A stretch of DNA of 64,000 bases, from contig NZ_WBKM01000005.1 of the NCBI RefSeq assembly GCF_015714725.1, positions 1-64,000 on the forward strand, read 5' to 3'. Origin of the DNA: Nostoc sp. WHI (lineage in GTDB: Bacteria > Cyanobacteriota > Cyanobacteriia > Cyanobacteriales > Nostocaceae). A model generated the notes under the pieces. The model did no database searches. It was not told the origin of the DNA and was given only the letters and a program-made list of their open reading frames with translations. The position numbers and the translations under genes are program-made. Position 1 is the first letter of the stretch. Each line of letters opens with the position of its first letter. Shown in pieces: positions 10,378-17,929 of this stretch.

Positions 10378-11115
10378 ATGTTTCAGTCGCTATCAGGCAA
10401 GAAAGTGGTGATTATTGGGACAAGCTCAGGGCTTGATCTAGCGATCGCTAAGAAAATGGTAGAAGTAGGGGCAAAAGTTGTCCTTTCCCACTCATCTCAA
10501 GAGAAATTGAATCAGGCGATAGAGTTGATTTCTCTGGAGATTGAGGCCAAAACCGTTGATGTGTCGAAGGAGGATTCAGTCAATGCTTTTTTTGAGCAGA
10601 TTGGAAATTTTGATCATTTAGTTGTAACGGCTATGGGAGACAGAAATATGCCGCGATCGCTTTTAGCAGAGATGACAACAGAAACGGCTCAAGCTGGGAT
10701 GGAGAAATTCTGGGGAACGTTCTTTGCTGTGCGTGCATCGCTGAAAAATATTGCGACTGACGGCTCCATTACCCTAACATCCAGTGTCACTATCTTTAAA
10801 TCTTCAAAAATGGGGGGGATTTCGGCGATCGCAGCTGCAAATGGTGCCGTTGCCGTGTTTGGGCGATCGCTGGCGTTAGAACTCGCACCGATTCGAGTCA
10901 ATGTGATTGCTCCTGGATTGATAGAAGATACAAGTATCTGGAGCCATCAAAGCGAGTCTGAACGCTCAGACTTGACAAAGTGGGCGATGGCAGCCTTGCC
11001 TGTCGAGCATCTTGGGCAACCAGAAGAACTAGCGCAAGCAGTCTTAAGTTTGATCACAAATCCCTATCTCACAGGGGTTATTTTGCCTGTGGATGGCGGT
11101 GTAACCTTGCTGTAA
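10378..11115 (+). CDS. SDR-fold protein lacking the YxxxK active site
   Basis: A 245-aa short-chain dehydrogenase/reductase-like protein. The N-terminal cofactor loop reads GTSSGLD, where classical members have TGxxxGxG, so the last Gly is Asp. The canonical Tyr-x-x-x-Lys is replaced by Ile-x-x-x-Asn (SAIAAANGAVAVFGRSLA). The downstream RVNVIAPG and the C-terminal LTGVILPVDGG are well conserved, so this is a folded SDR rather than a decaying one. Subgroups of SDR proteins without the catalytic residues are known (for example Lin1944-like proteins) and have no assigned function. It may be a tailoring or scaffold protein for the adjacent peptide, or unrelated. It lies 68 bp after the methyltransferase gene, likely cotranscribed. 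Confidence 0.85.
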   Translation: MFQSLSGKKVVIIGTSSGLDLAIAKKMVEVGAKVVLSHSSQEKLNQAIELISLEIEAKTVDVSKEDSVNAFFEQIGNFDHLVVTAMGDRNMPRSLLAEMTTETAQAGMEKFWGTFFAVRASLKNIATDGSITLTSSVTIFKSSKMGGISAIAAANGAVAVFGRSLALELAPIRVNVIAPGLIEDTSIWSHQSESERSDLTKWAMAALPVEHLGQPEELAQAVLSLITNPYLTGVILPVDGGVTLL

Positions 11116-11131
11116 TCACAATCCTAATTAA

Positions 11132-11183
11132 TTTAGCCGGAAGGTTGAAAGCTAGCATCCAGGAACCACAAGCAAACATCTGA
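11132..11183 (+). pseudogene. Relic copy of the 3' end of the NRPS thioesterase gene
   Basis: Bases 11145-11183 match 9441-9479, the last 39 bp of the TE gene, at 35 of 39 positions; weaker similarity extends about 12 bp further 5'. Translated, the copy ends LKASIQEPQANI-stop and the real gene ends LKACIQQAQANI-stop. It sits just upstream of the exporter gene, so the methyltransferase and SDR genes are bracketed by the real NRPS end and this copy. Confidence 0.75.
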
Positions 11184-11244
11184 ATTATTCAGGACTAAAA
11201 AGTACTAAATCTGATTATAAAAGATTTCATTTTATTTCTAAAAT

Positions 11245-13272
11245 ATGCAAACTCAAGTTGTTCAATCTCAACCCACAACAAATGCTTTTTCAGGTTTTAC
11301 TCAATTTTGGGAAGGTGTAAGAGCGATCGCAGGGCCTTACTGGTATCCAACAAAGCCAGGGGGAAGAGCCTTTTCAGATGTGATTCGTGCATGGGGAATG
11401 CTTATTCTCCTGATATTACTAATAATCGCCCTTGTAAGTGTAACTGCTTTTAATAGTTTCATTAGTCGCTATTTGGTCGATGCGATTATTCAAGACAAAG
11501 ATTATTCCAAGTTCATTAACAGATTATCGCTTTTGGCTGTTGGGCTTGTCTTGGTAACGCTTTTAGTAGGATTTTCTACATTTATCAGAAAAAAAATCGC
11601 TCTTGATTGGTACAAATGGCTAAATAATCAAATTTTAGATAAATATTTGAGCAATCGTGCTTATTATAGAATTAACTTTAGATCCGATGTTGCTAACCCA
11701 GATCAACGTTTAGCTCAAGAAATTGAACCTATTACCAGTAATGCTCTGAGTTTTTCAGCTACTTTCCTAGAAAAAGTACTGGAAATGATAACTTTTTTAA
11801 TAGTTGTCTGGTCAATTTCCCAACAGATCGCTATTGCTATGGTTATTTATACGTTCATAGGCAATTTGATTGCTGTTTACTTAAATCAAGAATTAAATAA
11901 GATTAATCAAGAGGAACTTGAAGCTAAAGCCGACTACAATTACTCCTTGACTCATGTTCGGAATCACGCTGAATCGATAGCTTTTTTTATGGGAGAAAAA
12001 CAGGAATTAAATATAATTGTCCGCCGATTTACTAATTTTCTTAAAAATACTGAACGCAAGATTAATTGGGAGAGAAATAAGGAAATTTTTAACAGAGGAT
12101 ATCAAGCTGTTATCCAATTATTTCCCTTTTTCGTACTCGGCCCTTTATATATTGGAGATGAAATTGATTTTGGACAACTTGGACAAACAGTTTTAGCTTG
12201 TAATCTGTTTGCTGGTGCCCTGGGAGAATTAATAAGTGAATTTGGGACTTCTGGAGGATTTTCTAGTTACGTGGAGCGTTTAACTGAGTTTTCAGATGCT
12301 TTAGAAGAAGTGACTAAACAACCTGAAAATGTCAGTATTATTAAAACAATAGAAGAAAACCATATCGCTTTTGAGCATGTCACTTTACAAACGCCCAACT
12401 ATGAGCAGGTGATCGTCGAAGACTTATCACTATCTGTTCAACCTGGGGAAGGTTTATTAATTATTGGGCCAAGTGGTCGGGGTAAAAGTTCTTTATTGAG
12501 AGCGATCGCTGGCTTGTGGAATGCCGGATCTGGCCGTCTAGTACGACCTCCTTTAGAAGAAGTTTTATTTTTGCCCCAACGTCCTTATATAATTTTGGGA
12601 ACTCTGCGCGAACAGTTAATATATCCTAATATAAATCGTCAAATGACCGACGCAGAACTTGAAGACGTTTTACAACAAGTAAACTTGCAAAACTTGCTAA
12701 GTCGAGTCGATAGTTTTGATACAGAAGTTGCTTGGGAGAATATACTCTCGTTGGGAGAGCAACAACGTCTTGCATTCGCACGACTATTAGTTACTCATCC
12801 TAGCTTTACTATATTAGATGAAGCAACAAGTGCTTTAGATTTGAATAATGAAGGAAATTTATACCAACAGTTACAAGAGACAAAAACAACATTTATCAGT
12901 GTTGGACATAGAGAAAGTTTATTTAATTATCATCAATGGGTTTTGGAACTCTCACAAGATTCCAGTTGGCAACTATTGACCGTGCAAGATTATCGGCTTC
13001 AAAAAGCAAGAGGAATTACCATTAATCCCTCTAACAATTCTCAAATCACAATAGATAATTTTCCTAATAACGAATCCCAAAATCAACCAGAAATAGGGGT
13101 AGTAACAAACACAATTAAAAGGTTTTCTCATAAAGAAATGCAGATATTAACAGACTATTCAATTGCCAGCATTAGAAGCAGAGCAAGCCTTGGTAAGTCT
13201 ACTACTGGCAAGGACGGTTTTACCTATCGGTACAACAAAGACCCCAAGGTGTTGAAATGGGTGAGAGTTTAG
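11245..13272 (+). CDS. SbmA/BacA-like ABC exporter (permease-ATPase fusion) with C-terminal extension
   Basis: A 675-aa half-transporter. Residues about 1-330 form the membrane part, with hydrophobic stretches near 50-70, 90-112, 180-215 and 290-310. Residues about 370-560 form an ABC ATPase with Walker A GPSGRGKSS, the degenerate signature LSLGEQQRLAFAR and Walker B FTILDEATSALD. This is the COG4178 (YddA/SbmA) type found beside cyanopeptolin (McnF) and anabaenopeptin (AptE/ApnE) synthetases, so export of the peptide is the likely role. Residues about 580-675 are an extra tail that looks DNA-binding or adaptor-like (HKEMQILTDYSIASIRSRAS, then DGFTYRYNKDPKVLKWV); its function is unknown. It is the only such exporter gene in the window and may serve both NRPS loci. 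Confidence 0.88.
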   Translation: MQTQVVQSQPTTNAFSGFTQFWEGVRAIAGPYWYPTKPGGRAFSDVIRAWGMLILLILLIIALVSVTAFNSFISRYLVDAIIQDKDYSKFINRLSLLAVGLVLVTLLVGFSTFIRKKIALDWYKWLNNQILDKYLSNRAYYRINFRSDVANPDQRLAQEIEPITSNALSFSATFLEKVLEMITFLIVVWSISQQIAIAMVIYTFIGNLIAVYLNQELNKINQEELEAKADYNYSLTHVRNHAESIAFFMGEKQELNIIVRRFTNFLKNTERKINWERNKEIFNRGYQAVIQLFPFFVLGPLYIGDEIDFGQLGQTVLACNLFAGALGELISEFGTSGGFSSYVERLTEFSDALEEVTKQPENVSIIKTIEENHIAFEHVTLQTPNYEQVIVEDLSLSVQPGEGLLIIGPSGRGKSSLLRAIAGLWNAGSGRLVRPPLEEVLFLPQRPYIILGTLREQLIYPNINRQMTDAELEDVLQQVNLQNLLSRVDSFDTEVAWENILSLGEQQRLAFARLLVTHPSFTILDEATSALDLNNEGNLYQQLQETKTTFISVGHRESLFNYHQWVLELSQDSSWQLLTVQDYRLQKARGITINPSNNSQITIDNFPNNESQNQPEIGVVTNTIKRFSHKEMQILTDYSIASIRSRASLGKSTTGKDGFTYRYNKDPKVLKWVRV

Positions 13273-13436
13273 CGGTTGTTCATGTTTTTTAGGTAAAACT
13301 TCTGCTGCTTTAGCCTAACAGTAAACTCTTGATCTGTGCTTTTACCCAAACAATGAGCAAGATTTTGGATCATAAACAGGGCAAGAGATAACGCAATTTC
13401 GGACTTTCAGTTAATTTCGATATTAGGTATAAAAAA

Positions 13437-14606
13437 ATGATCGCGATCGTTGTAGACGAACAAGAATTAGTCAAACAAATAGTCGAATATATTGAGCAAA
13501 ATGAAATTGCCATTGCTGTCAAAAAACTGCGTCAACAGGCAGCAAACTCTTGTGAACTTCCTCCAGATTGGCTACTCAATACAGCAGATGCTTTAGAGAA
13601 TAACGACTGGAGTATCTTGTCTAAAGGCTTTATCAATATGGATTTTATTGGTAAAAATGGCTATTTCTTGATAATCGCACCTTACCAAATAAATCGACAA
13701 TACCAAAGCCAGGTGACTTTAAGCGCAATTTACGGTAAGATGCACGATAACTCTCAGCCATCTATTGAACAATTAGAAAATCTGAGTCGGGAAAAATTTG
13801 GCGTACTGAGCCAACCAATTCCCAGAAACCTTTCCTTTACCGAGATTGCTAGTTGCGGTAATGTCAGTGGTGAAAGTAGTGAAGCTTTCATCGTCCCGAA
13901 TGGATGGTCTTTTCCTAACAGTGTTTGTGGCCCAGCATTAAACAATACAAGCGAGCAGCAAAGACGTTTTTTAGGTTCCAGCCGTGAATGTATTCAAAAA
14001 GTATTTGAATATGAAACAGCTAATTTATTATTAGCTCCCTTAGAAGACGAAATCAATAGTCAACGCTATCGCCATATAGACACTCAAGTTCATGAAGCAG
14101 GCCATGCGAGTGGTTTGGGATTTGACTTTAAGGTAAAGCAGAACCTTCTCCAAAACTATGCCTATGGTGGTGTAGAGGAATGGCGATCTGATAGTTTAGG
14201 GTTTGAGTTTGCAGCTTGCATTTTACCTGCCGAAGAAGCTGGGAAGTTGGTAGCTGTCAATTTCTGCATTCGCTTTGGCTTAGATGCTCACCGTTTAGGA
14301 GGCATAGAAAAAGATGTAGATGTATATGCTAGCCTCATAAGCTTAGAACATCTTTTTCAAAATGATGCCATATATGTTACTAAAAATGGTCAATTAGCTC
14401 TACGTAATTTGAGTTATCCAGGTTTACTCCAAGCTGTAGAACTCCATCGAGCGCAAGCATTATGTCTTACCCGAAGAGAGTTAAACCTTAAAAGTCCTAC
14501 AGGGATTTTCTATCTGTATAAAATAGATATTCACCCATCAACTCAATCAATTTTTCAGGGGCTAATTATGGAACGCTGTCAAGGAATTTGGTCACAGTTG
14601 CAATAA
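13437..14606 (+). CDS. HExxH zincin-like protein (putative metallopeptidase)
   Basis: A 389-aa protein starting at ATG 13437. The central region holds VHEAGHASGLG, with His219, Glu220 and His223 as an HExxH zinc site. About 24 residues on comes VEEWRSDSLG, where Glu247/Glu248 could supply the third ligand. HExxH followed by EExRxD recalls gluzincins such as M49 dipeptidyl peptidase III (HExxGH ... EECRAE), but length and spacing differ, so the family is left open. No signal peptide or membrane segment is visible, so it is probably cytoplasmic. It follows the exporter gene by 164 bp in the same direction. A role in peptide maturation, turnover or self-protection is possible but unproven. Confidence 0.72.
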   Translation: MIAIVVDEQELVKQIVEYIEQNEIAIAVKKLRQQAANSCELPPDWLLNTADALENNDWSILSKGFINMDFIGKNGYFLIIAPYQINRQYQSQVTLSAIYGKMHDNSQPSIEQLENLSREKFGVLSQPIPRNLSFTEIASCGNVSGESSEAFIVPNGWSFPNSVCGPALNNTSEQQRRFLGSSRECIQKVFEYETANLLLAPLEDEINSQRYRHIDTQVHEAGHASGLGFDFKVKQNLLQNYAYGGVEEWRSDSLGFEFAACILPAEEAGKLVAVNFCIRFGLDAHRLGGIEKDVDVYASLISLEHLFQNDAIYVTKNGQLALRNLSYPGLLQAVELHRAQALCLTRRELNLKSPTGIFYLYKIDIHPSTQSIFQGLIMERCQGIWSQLQ

Positions 14607-14749
14607 TAAGTTTCCCTCTCTTTTTGGCGTTGCCAAATCAAGGGATGAAATCTTATGTGTTTAAATCTAAAACTCCTTATACTCTCTGCGCCTGGGCGTC
14701 TCTGCGTGATCCCATTTCAATTAATGATTGAAACACATCCTTGGGTAAA

Positions 14750-14767
14750 GACGCGATGAATCGCGTC
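14750..14767. terminator. Perfect inverted repeat between convergent genes
   Basis: GACGCGAT-GA-ATCGCGTC forms an 8-bp perfect stem just beyond the 3' end of the minus-strand STAND gene, facing the HExxH gene. It could act as a bidirectional terminator, but there is no clear T-run. The motif resembles dispersed Nostoc repeats, so it may be a repeat element instead. A second repeat-like stretch (CTCTGCGCCTGGGCGTCTCT) lies near 14682-14701. Confidence 0.4.
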
Positions 14768-14768
14768 T

Positions 14769-15893
14769 CTACAAAGGGTCAATTTTTTGCCTCAACCAAT
14801 CACGAAAACTAGCATGATAAAAACTATAATAGATTTCTGCTGCTATTGATTCTAAATGCAAAAACTCTCGCCACTTATCTAAAATTACCTTAATTTCATA
14901 TTCATCTTCATCTAATCTTTCTGCGATCGCTTCTATTGATATGGATTGCTCTTGAACTAAGATATTTAACACCTGTAAAGCCATTGTTTGCTGTTTACTG
15001 GTTGCTAAATTCATTTTTTCTAAGTGATTTTGGTAATAGAGTTGTAAATTTGGGGGGTAAATATCCTCATTAATAGCTGCTAAGATTTCTTTAACATACA
15101 TAAAATTGGTTTCATCATCATCAAAATCTGGCTCTGTGATGTTGAACGAAACATCTCCGGGATTCTTCTCTTCGCTAACGCTACCCTTTGAATGAGATGA
15201 TTCATTTAAATAACTTTTAATATATTCTTGGATATCAGCGCGATTTTGCTCCGAGTAGGCTGATAAGTCGAAAGATTGAGCTGGATTTTCAATTAATAAA
15301 CCTGATTTATCTGTCAAAAAAGGACGACGAGTGAGGATAAAATAAACTTTTTCTGGGAGATAACGGGGTAAATAGAATATATTTGAGCCGCGTGGTTGAT
15401 TGTTGATATCAATGCGATCGCAGCCATCAATTGTAATAATTAAACGTTGCTCAGGATGTAATCTATCGCTGATTTCTTGCAGTAACAACGATAAAAAACC
15501 ACTGCCTTCTGTGGTAAAATCAGGAAAGTTAGCGGTGAGATTGTTTCGACTCCGCTCAACATAAGTTTTACTACCTTGATGTTGGGCAATTTCTATTAAT
15601 TGAGTGCAAATCGTCGTTAGAAATTCCTCAACGCGATTTTTACCTGTAATTTCGATATTGTAATAGACAACTCCGGGATTTTGGCTGACATAATGGGCAA
15701 GAATGGCACTTTTACCAATCCCCGGATCACCGATAATAGTAAAGTAGCCCCGGTCAGATTGATTGAGAAAGTCGTTGATAGCAGAAAAGACAAATTCACG
15801 ACCGACAAAGTTTTGATTTTTGGCGGTAATGATTTGCTCAAATTCTAAGGGATATCTGGGAATATTGATTGGATTTTCAGTGATTATTTTCAT
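14769..15893 (-). CDS. STAND-type P-loop NTPase, short form (fourth gene of split STAND/WD40 operon)
   Basis: The start at 15893 is preferred because it follows the WD40 stop by 4 bp with a GGGAG ribosome site; the longer frame to 15929 overlaps that gene. The 374-aa product has an N-terminal 'NFVGREFVF' anchor, Walker A GDPGIGKSA, Walker B-like LIITIDGCD and sensor FILTRRPF, then a winged-helix-like end finishing YYSFYHASFRDWLRQK. In fused proteins of this class that end leads straight into WD40 repeats; here the chain stops. It resembles the NTPase at 20400-21965 but lacks its N-terminal 150 residues. A TTTCGACTCCGCTCA dispersed repeat (near 15544) lies in frame and encodes 'VERSRN'. Likely an ATP-switched sensor or signalling subunit. 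Confidence 0.82.
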   Translation of the reverse strand: MKIITENPINIPRYPLEFEQIITAKNQNFVGREFVFSAINDFLNQSDRGYFTIIGDPGIGKSAILAHYVSQNPGVVYYNIEITGKNRVEEFLTTICTQLIEIAQHQGSKTYVERSRNNLTANFPDFTTEGSGFLSLLLQEISDRLHPEQRLIITIDGCDRIDINNQPRGSNIFYLPRYLPEKVYFILTRRPFLTDKSGLLIENPAQSFDLSAYSEQNRADIQEYIKSYLNESSHSKGSVSEEKNPGDVSFNITEPDFDDDETNFMYVKEILAAINEDIYPPNLQLYYQNHLEKMNLATSKQQTMALQVLNILVQEQSISIEAIAERLDEDEYEIKVILDKWREFLHLESIAAEIYYSFYHASFRDWLRQKIDPL

Positions 15894-15897
15894 TTTC

Positions 15898-17772
15898 TTA
15901 ACTCCCTTCCAACCGCAGGAAATGAACACGCCCTGATGTGTCTCCTGCTACAACTGTGAATCCATCTGGGGAAATAGCACAACAATTTATAGGACTGTCA
16001 CCAGTAAAAGTAGAAATTGCCTTTCCTGTCTGCAAATCCCACAGTTTTAGCGTGTTGTCAGATGAACCAGAAATAACTTTTTGACCATCTAGGGCGTTGG
16101 TTCCGCTCACCGCAGGCATTGCTACTGCTTCTACTCGGCTGTTATGACCTGTTAGGGTAGAGATTTCCCTTTCTGTCTGCAAATCCCACAGTTTTAGGGT
16201 GTTGTCAGATGAACCAGAAACGGCTTTTTGACCACCTGCGTAGATCGCTACTGCATTTACCGATTCGTTATGACCTGTCAGGGTAGAGATTTCTGCTCCT
16301 ATCTGCAAATCCCACAGCTTCAGAGTCTTGTCATTTGAAGCAGAAACAGCTGTTTTGCCATCTGAGGATATTGCTACTGCATTTACCGAGTCGTTATGAC
16401 GTGTCAGGGTAGAGATTTCCCTTTCTATCTGCAAATCCCACACTTTCAGGGTGTTATCATTTGAACCAGAAATCGCTTTTTGACCATCTGGGGCGATTGC
16501 TACTGCCATTACCGAGGAGTTATGACCTGTCAGGGTAGAGATTTCCTTTACTGTCTCCAAATCCCATAGTTTCAGGGTCTTGTCATAAGAACCAGAAACC
16601 GCTTTTTGACCATCTGGTGTGATCGTTACTGCCATTACCGAGTCGTTATGACCTGTCAGGGTAGAGATTTCCGTTCCTGTCTCCAAATCCCAGAGTTTCA
16701 GGGTGTTGTCATAGGAAGAAGAAACGGCTTTTTTGCCATCTGGGGCGATCGCTACTGCTGTTATGGCTTTGTTATGACCTGTCAGGGTAGAGATTTCCTT
16801 TCCTGTCTGCAAATCCCACAGTTTCAGGGTGTTGTCATTTGAACCAGAAACGGCTCTTTGACCATCTGGGGCGATCGCTACTGCATATACCGAGGAGTTA
16901 TGACCTCTCAGGGTCGATATTTCCGTTCCTGTCTCTAAATCCCACAGTTTCAGGGTGTTGTCCCAAGAGCCAGAAACGGCTTTTTTGCCATCTAGGGCGA
17001 TCGCTACTGCTGTTACCGAGTCGTTATGACCTATTAGGGTAAAGATTTCCGTTCCTGTCTCCAAATCCCACAGTTTCAGCGTGTTGTCACGAGAAGCAGA
17101 AACGGCTTTTTTGCCATCTGAGGCGATCGCTACTGCCATTATCAAGCCGTTATGACCTGTTAGGGTAGAGATTTCCTTTCCTGTCTCTAAATCCCACAAC
17201 TTCAGCGTTTTATCCCAAGAACCAGAAACGGCTTTTTTGCCATCTGGGGCGATCGCTACTGCTCTTACCCAGCTGCTATGACCTGTCAGGGTAAGCAGTA
17301 GGTTTCCGCCTGGAGTGGTTAAGCTGGCTGTAATGGGGCGAAATCGAGGAATTTCACTTTTACTTTCTACTGCATCTGCCAATATTTTCTGAATTTCTAA
17401 CTGTGGAAAACTCTGTAATCTTCCCCATAATTGTCCGACTAATTGATTGGGGTCTTGATTCAAAACATGGGCTGATAACTGTAGCGCACGTTGAATTAAT
17501 TGGAGTGTTTTTATTTCTTCGGGGTCTAGTTTCTCTTCTGACTCTAAGCTATTTAATATCTCTGGGTCATCAATCAAATAAAAATCCCTAATCAGGGTTT
17601 CTATTCCAAATTGAGGATATTGAATTTTTAGAGAAATAAAATCAAAATCTGTGAGAGTTTGATAATACTTTTCCGAGTTACCTGCTTTTAATTGTTGTTC
17701 AGGAAATTGACCTAGAAACAAATTTTGAAATTCTACTGACTTTGAAACTAATTTAGTGGCAATTCCACCCAT
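15898..17772 (-). CDS. WD40 beta-propeller protein (about 11 repeats), sensor half of a split STAND protein
   Basis: The start at 17772 has AGGAGATGG spaced 9 bp upstream and matches the start region of the paralogue at 20398, so the longer frame to 17865 is rejected; length 624 aa. Residues 1-150 are an alpha-helical linker (VEFQNLFLGQF, LTDFDFISLKIQ) that normally joins NTPase to propeller. About ten near-identical repeats follow (GHxxxVxAVAIAPDGxxAVSGSxDxTLKLWDLxTGxEISTL), then a last half blade (INCCAISPDG...GRVHFLRLEG). One blade carries an in-frame 21-bp element inserted in a HIP1 octamer (16097-16117). It is a tandem paralogue of the next upstream gene and probably binds protein partners or ligands and controls the NTPase. 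Confidence 0.88.
   Translation of the reverse strand: MGGIATKLVSKSVEFQNLFLGQFPEQQLKAGNSEKYYQTLTDFDFISLKIQYPQFGIETLIRDFYLIDDPEILNSLESEEKLDPEEIKTLQLIQRALQLSAHVLNQDPNQLVGQLWGRLQSFPQLEIQKILADAVESKSEIPRFRPITASLTTPGGNLLLTLTGHSSWVRAVAIAPDGKKAVSGSWDKTLKLWDLETGKEISTLTGHNGLIMAVAIASDGKKAVSASRDNTLKLWDLETGTEIFTLIGHNDSVTAVAIALDGKKAVSGSWDNTLKLWDLETGTEISTLRGHNSSVYAVAIAPDGQRAVSGSNDNTLKLWDLQTGKEISTLTGHNKAITAVAIAPDGKKAVSSSYDNTLKLWDLETGTEISTLTGHNDSVMAVTITPDGQKAVSGSYDKTLKLWDLETVKEISTLTGHNSSVMAVAIAPDGQKAISGSNDNTLKVWDLQIEREISTLTRHNDSVNAVAISSDGKTAVSASNDKTLKLWDLQIGAEISTLTGHNESVNAVAIYAGGQKAVSGSSDNTLKLWDLQTEREISTLTGHNSRVEAVAMPAVSGTNALDGQKVISGSSDNTLKLWDLQTGKAISTFTGDSPINCCAISPDGFTVVAGDTSGRVHFLRLEGS
16097..16117. repeat. 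21-bp element inserted in a degenerate HIP1 site (in frame)
   Basis: The surrounding WD40 repeats read GGGGCGATCGCTACTGC on the plus strand. Here the same context is split as GGGCG, 21 bp, then ATTGCTACTGC. It adds seven residues to one WD blade. Confidence 0.8.
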
Positions 17773-17929
17773 TTTATTCCATCTCCTGGAGAAAAGATGA
17801 CGGCGATTAGAAATCGCTACTATACAAACGTAGACAGCAAAGCAGCTTCCCGTAGGGTAGTCCATCTGGGTGGACTAATGGAAAATTAAAGTAAATTCTG
17901 GTGATATTGATGAGATTTTCAATGATTGT

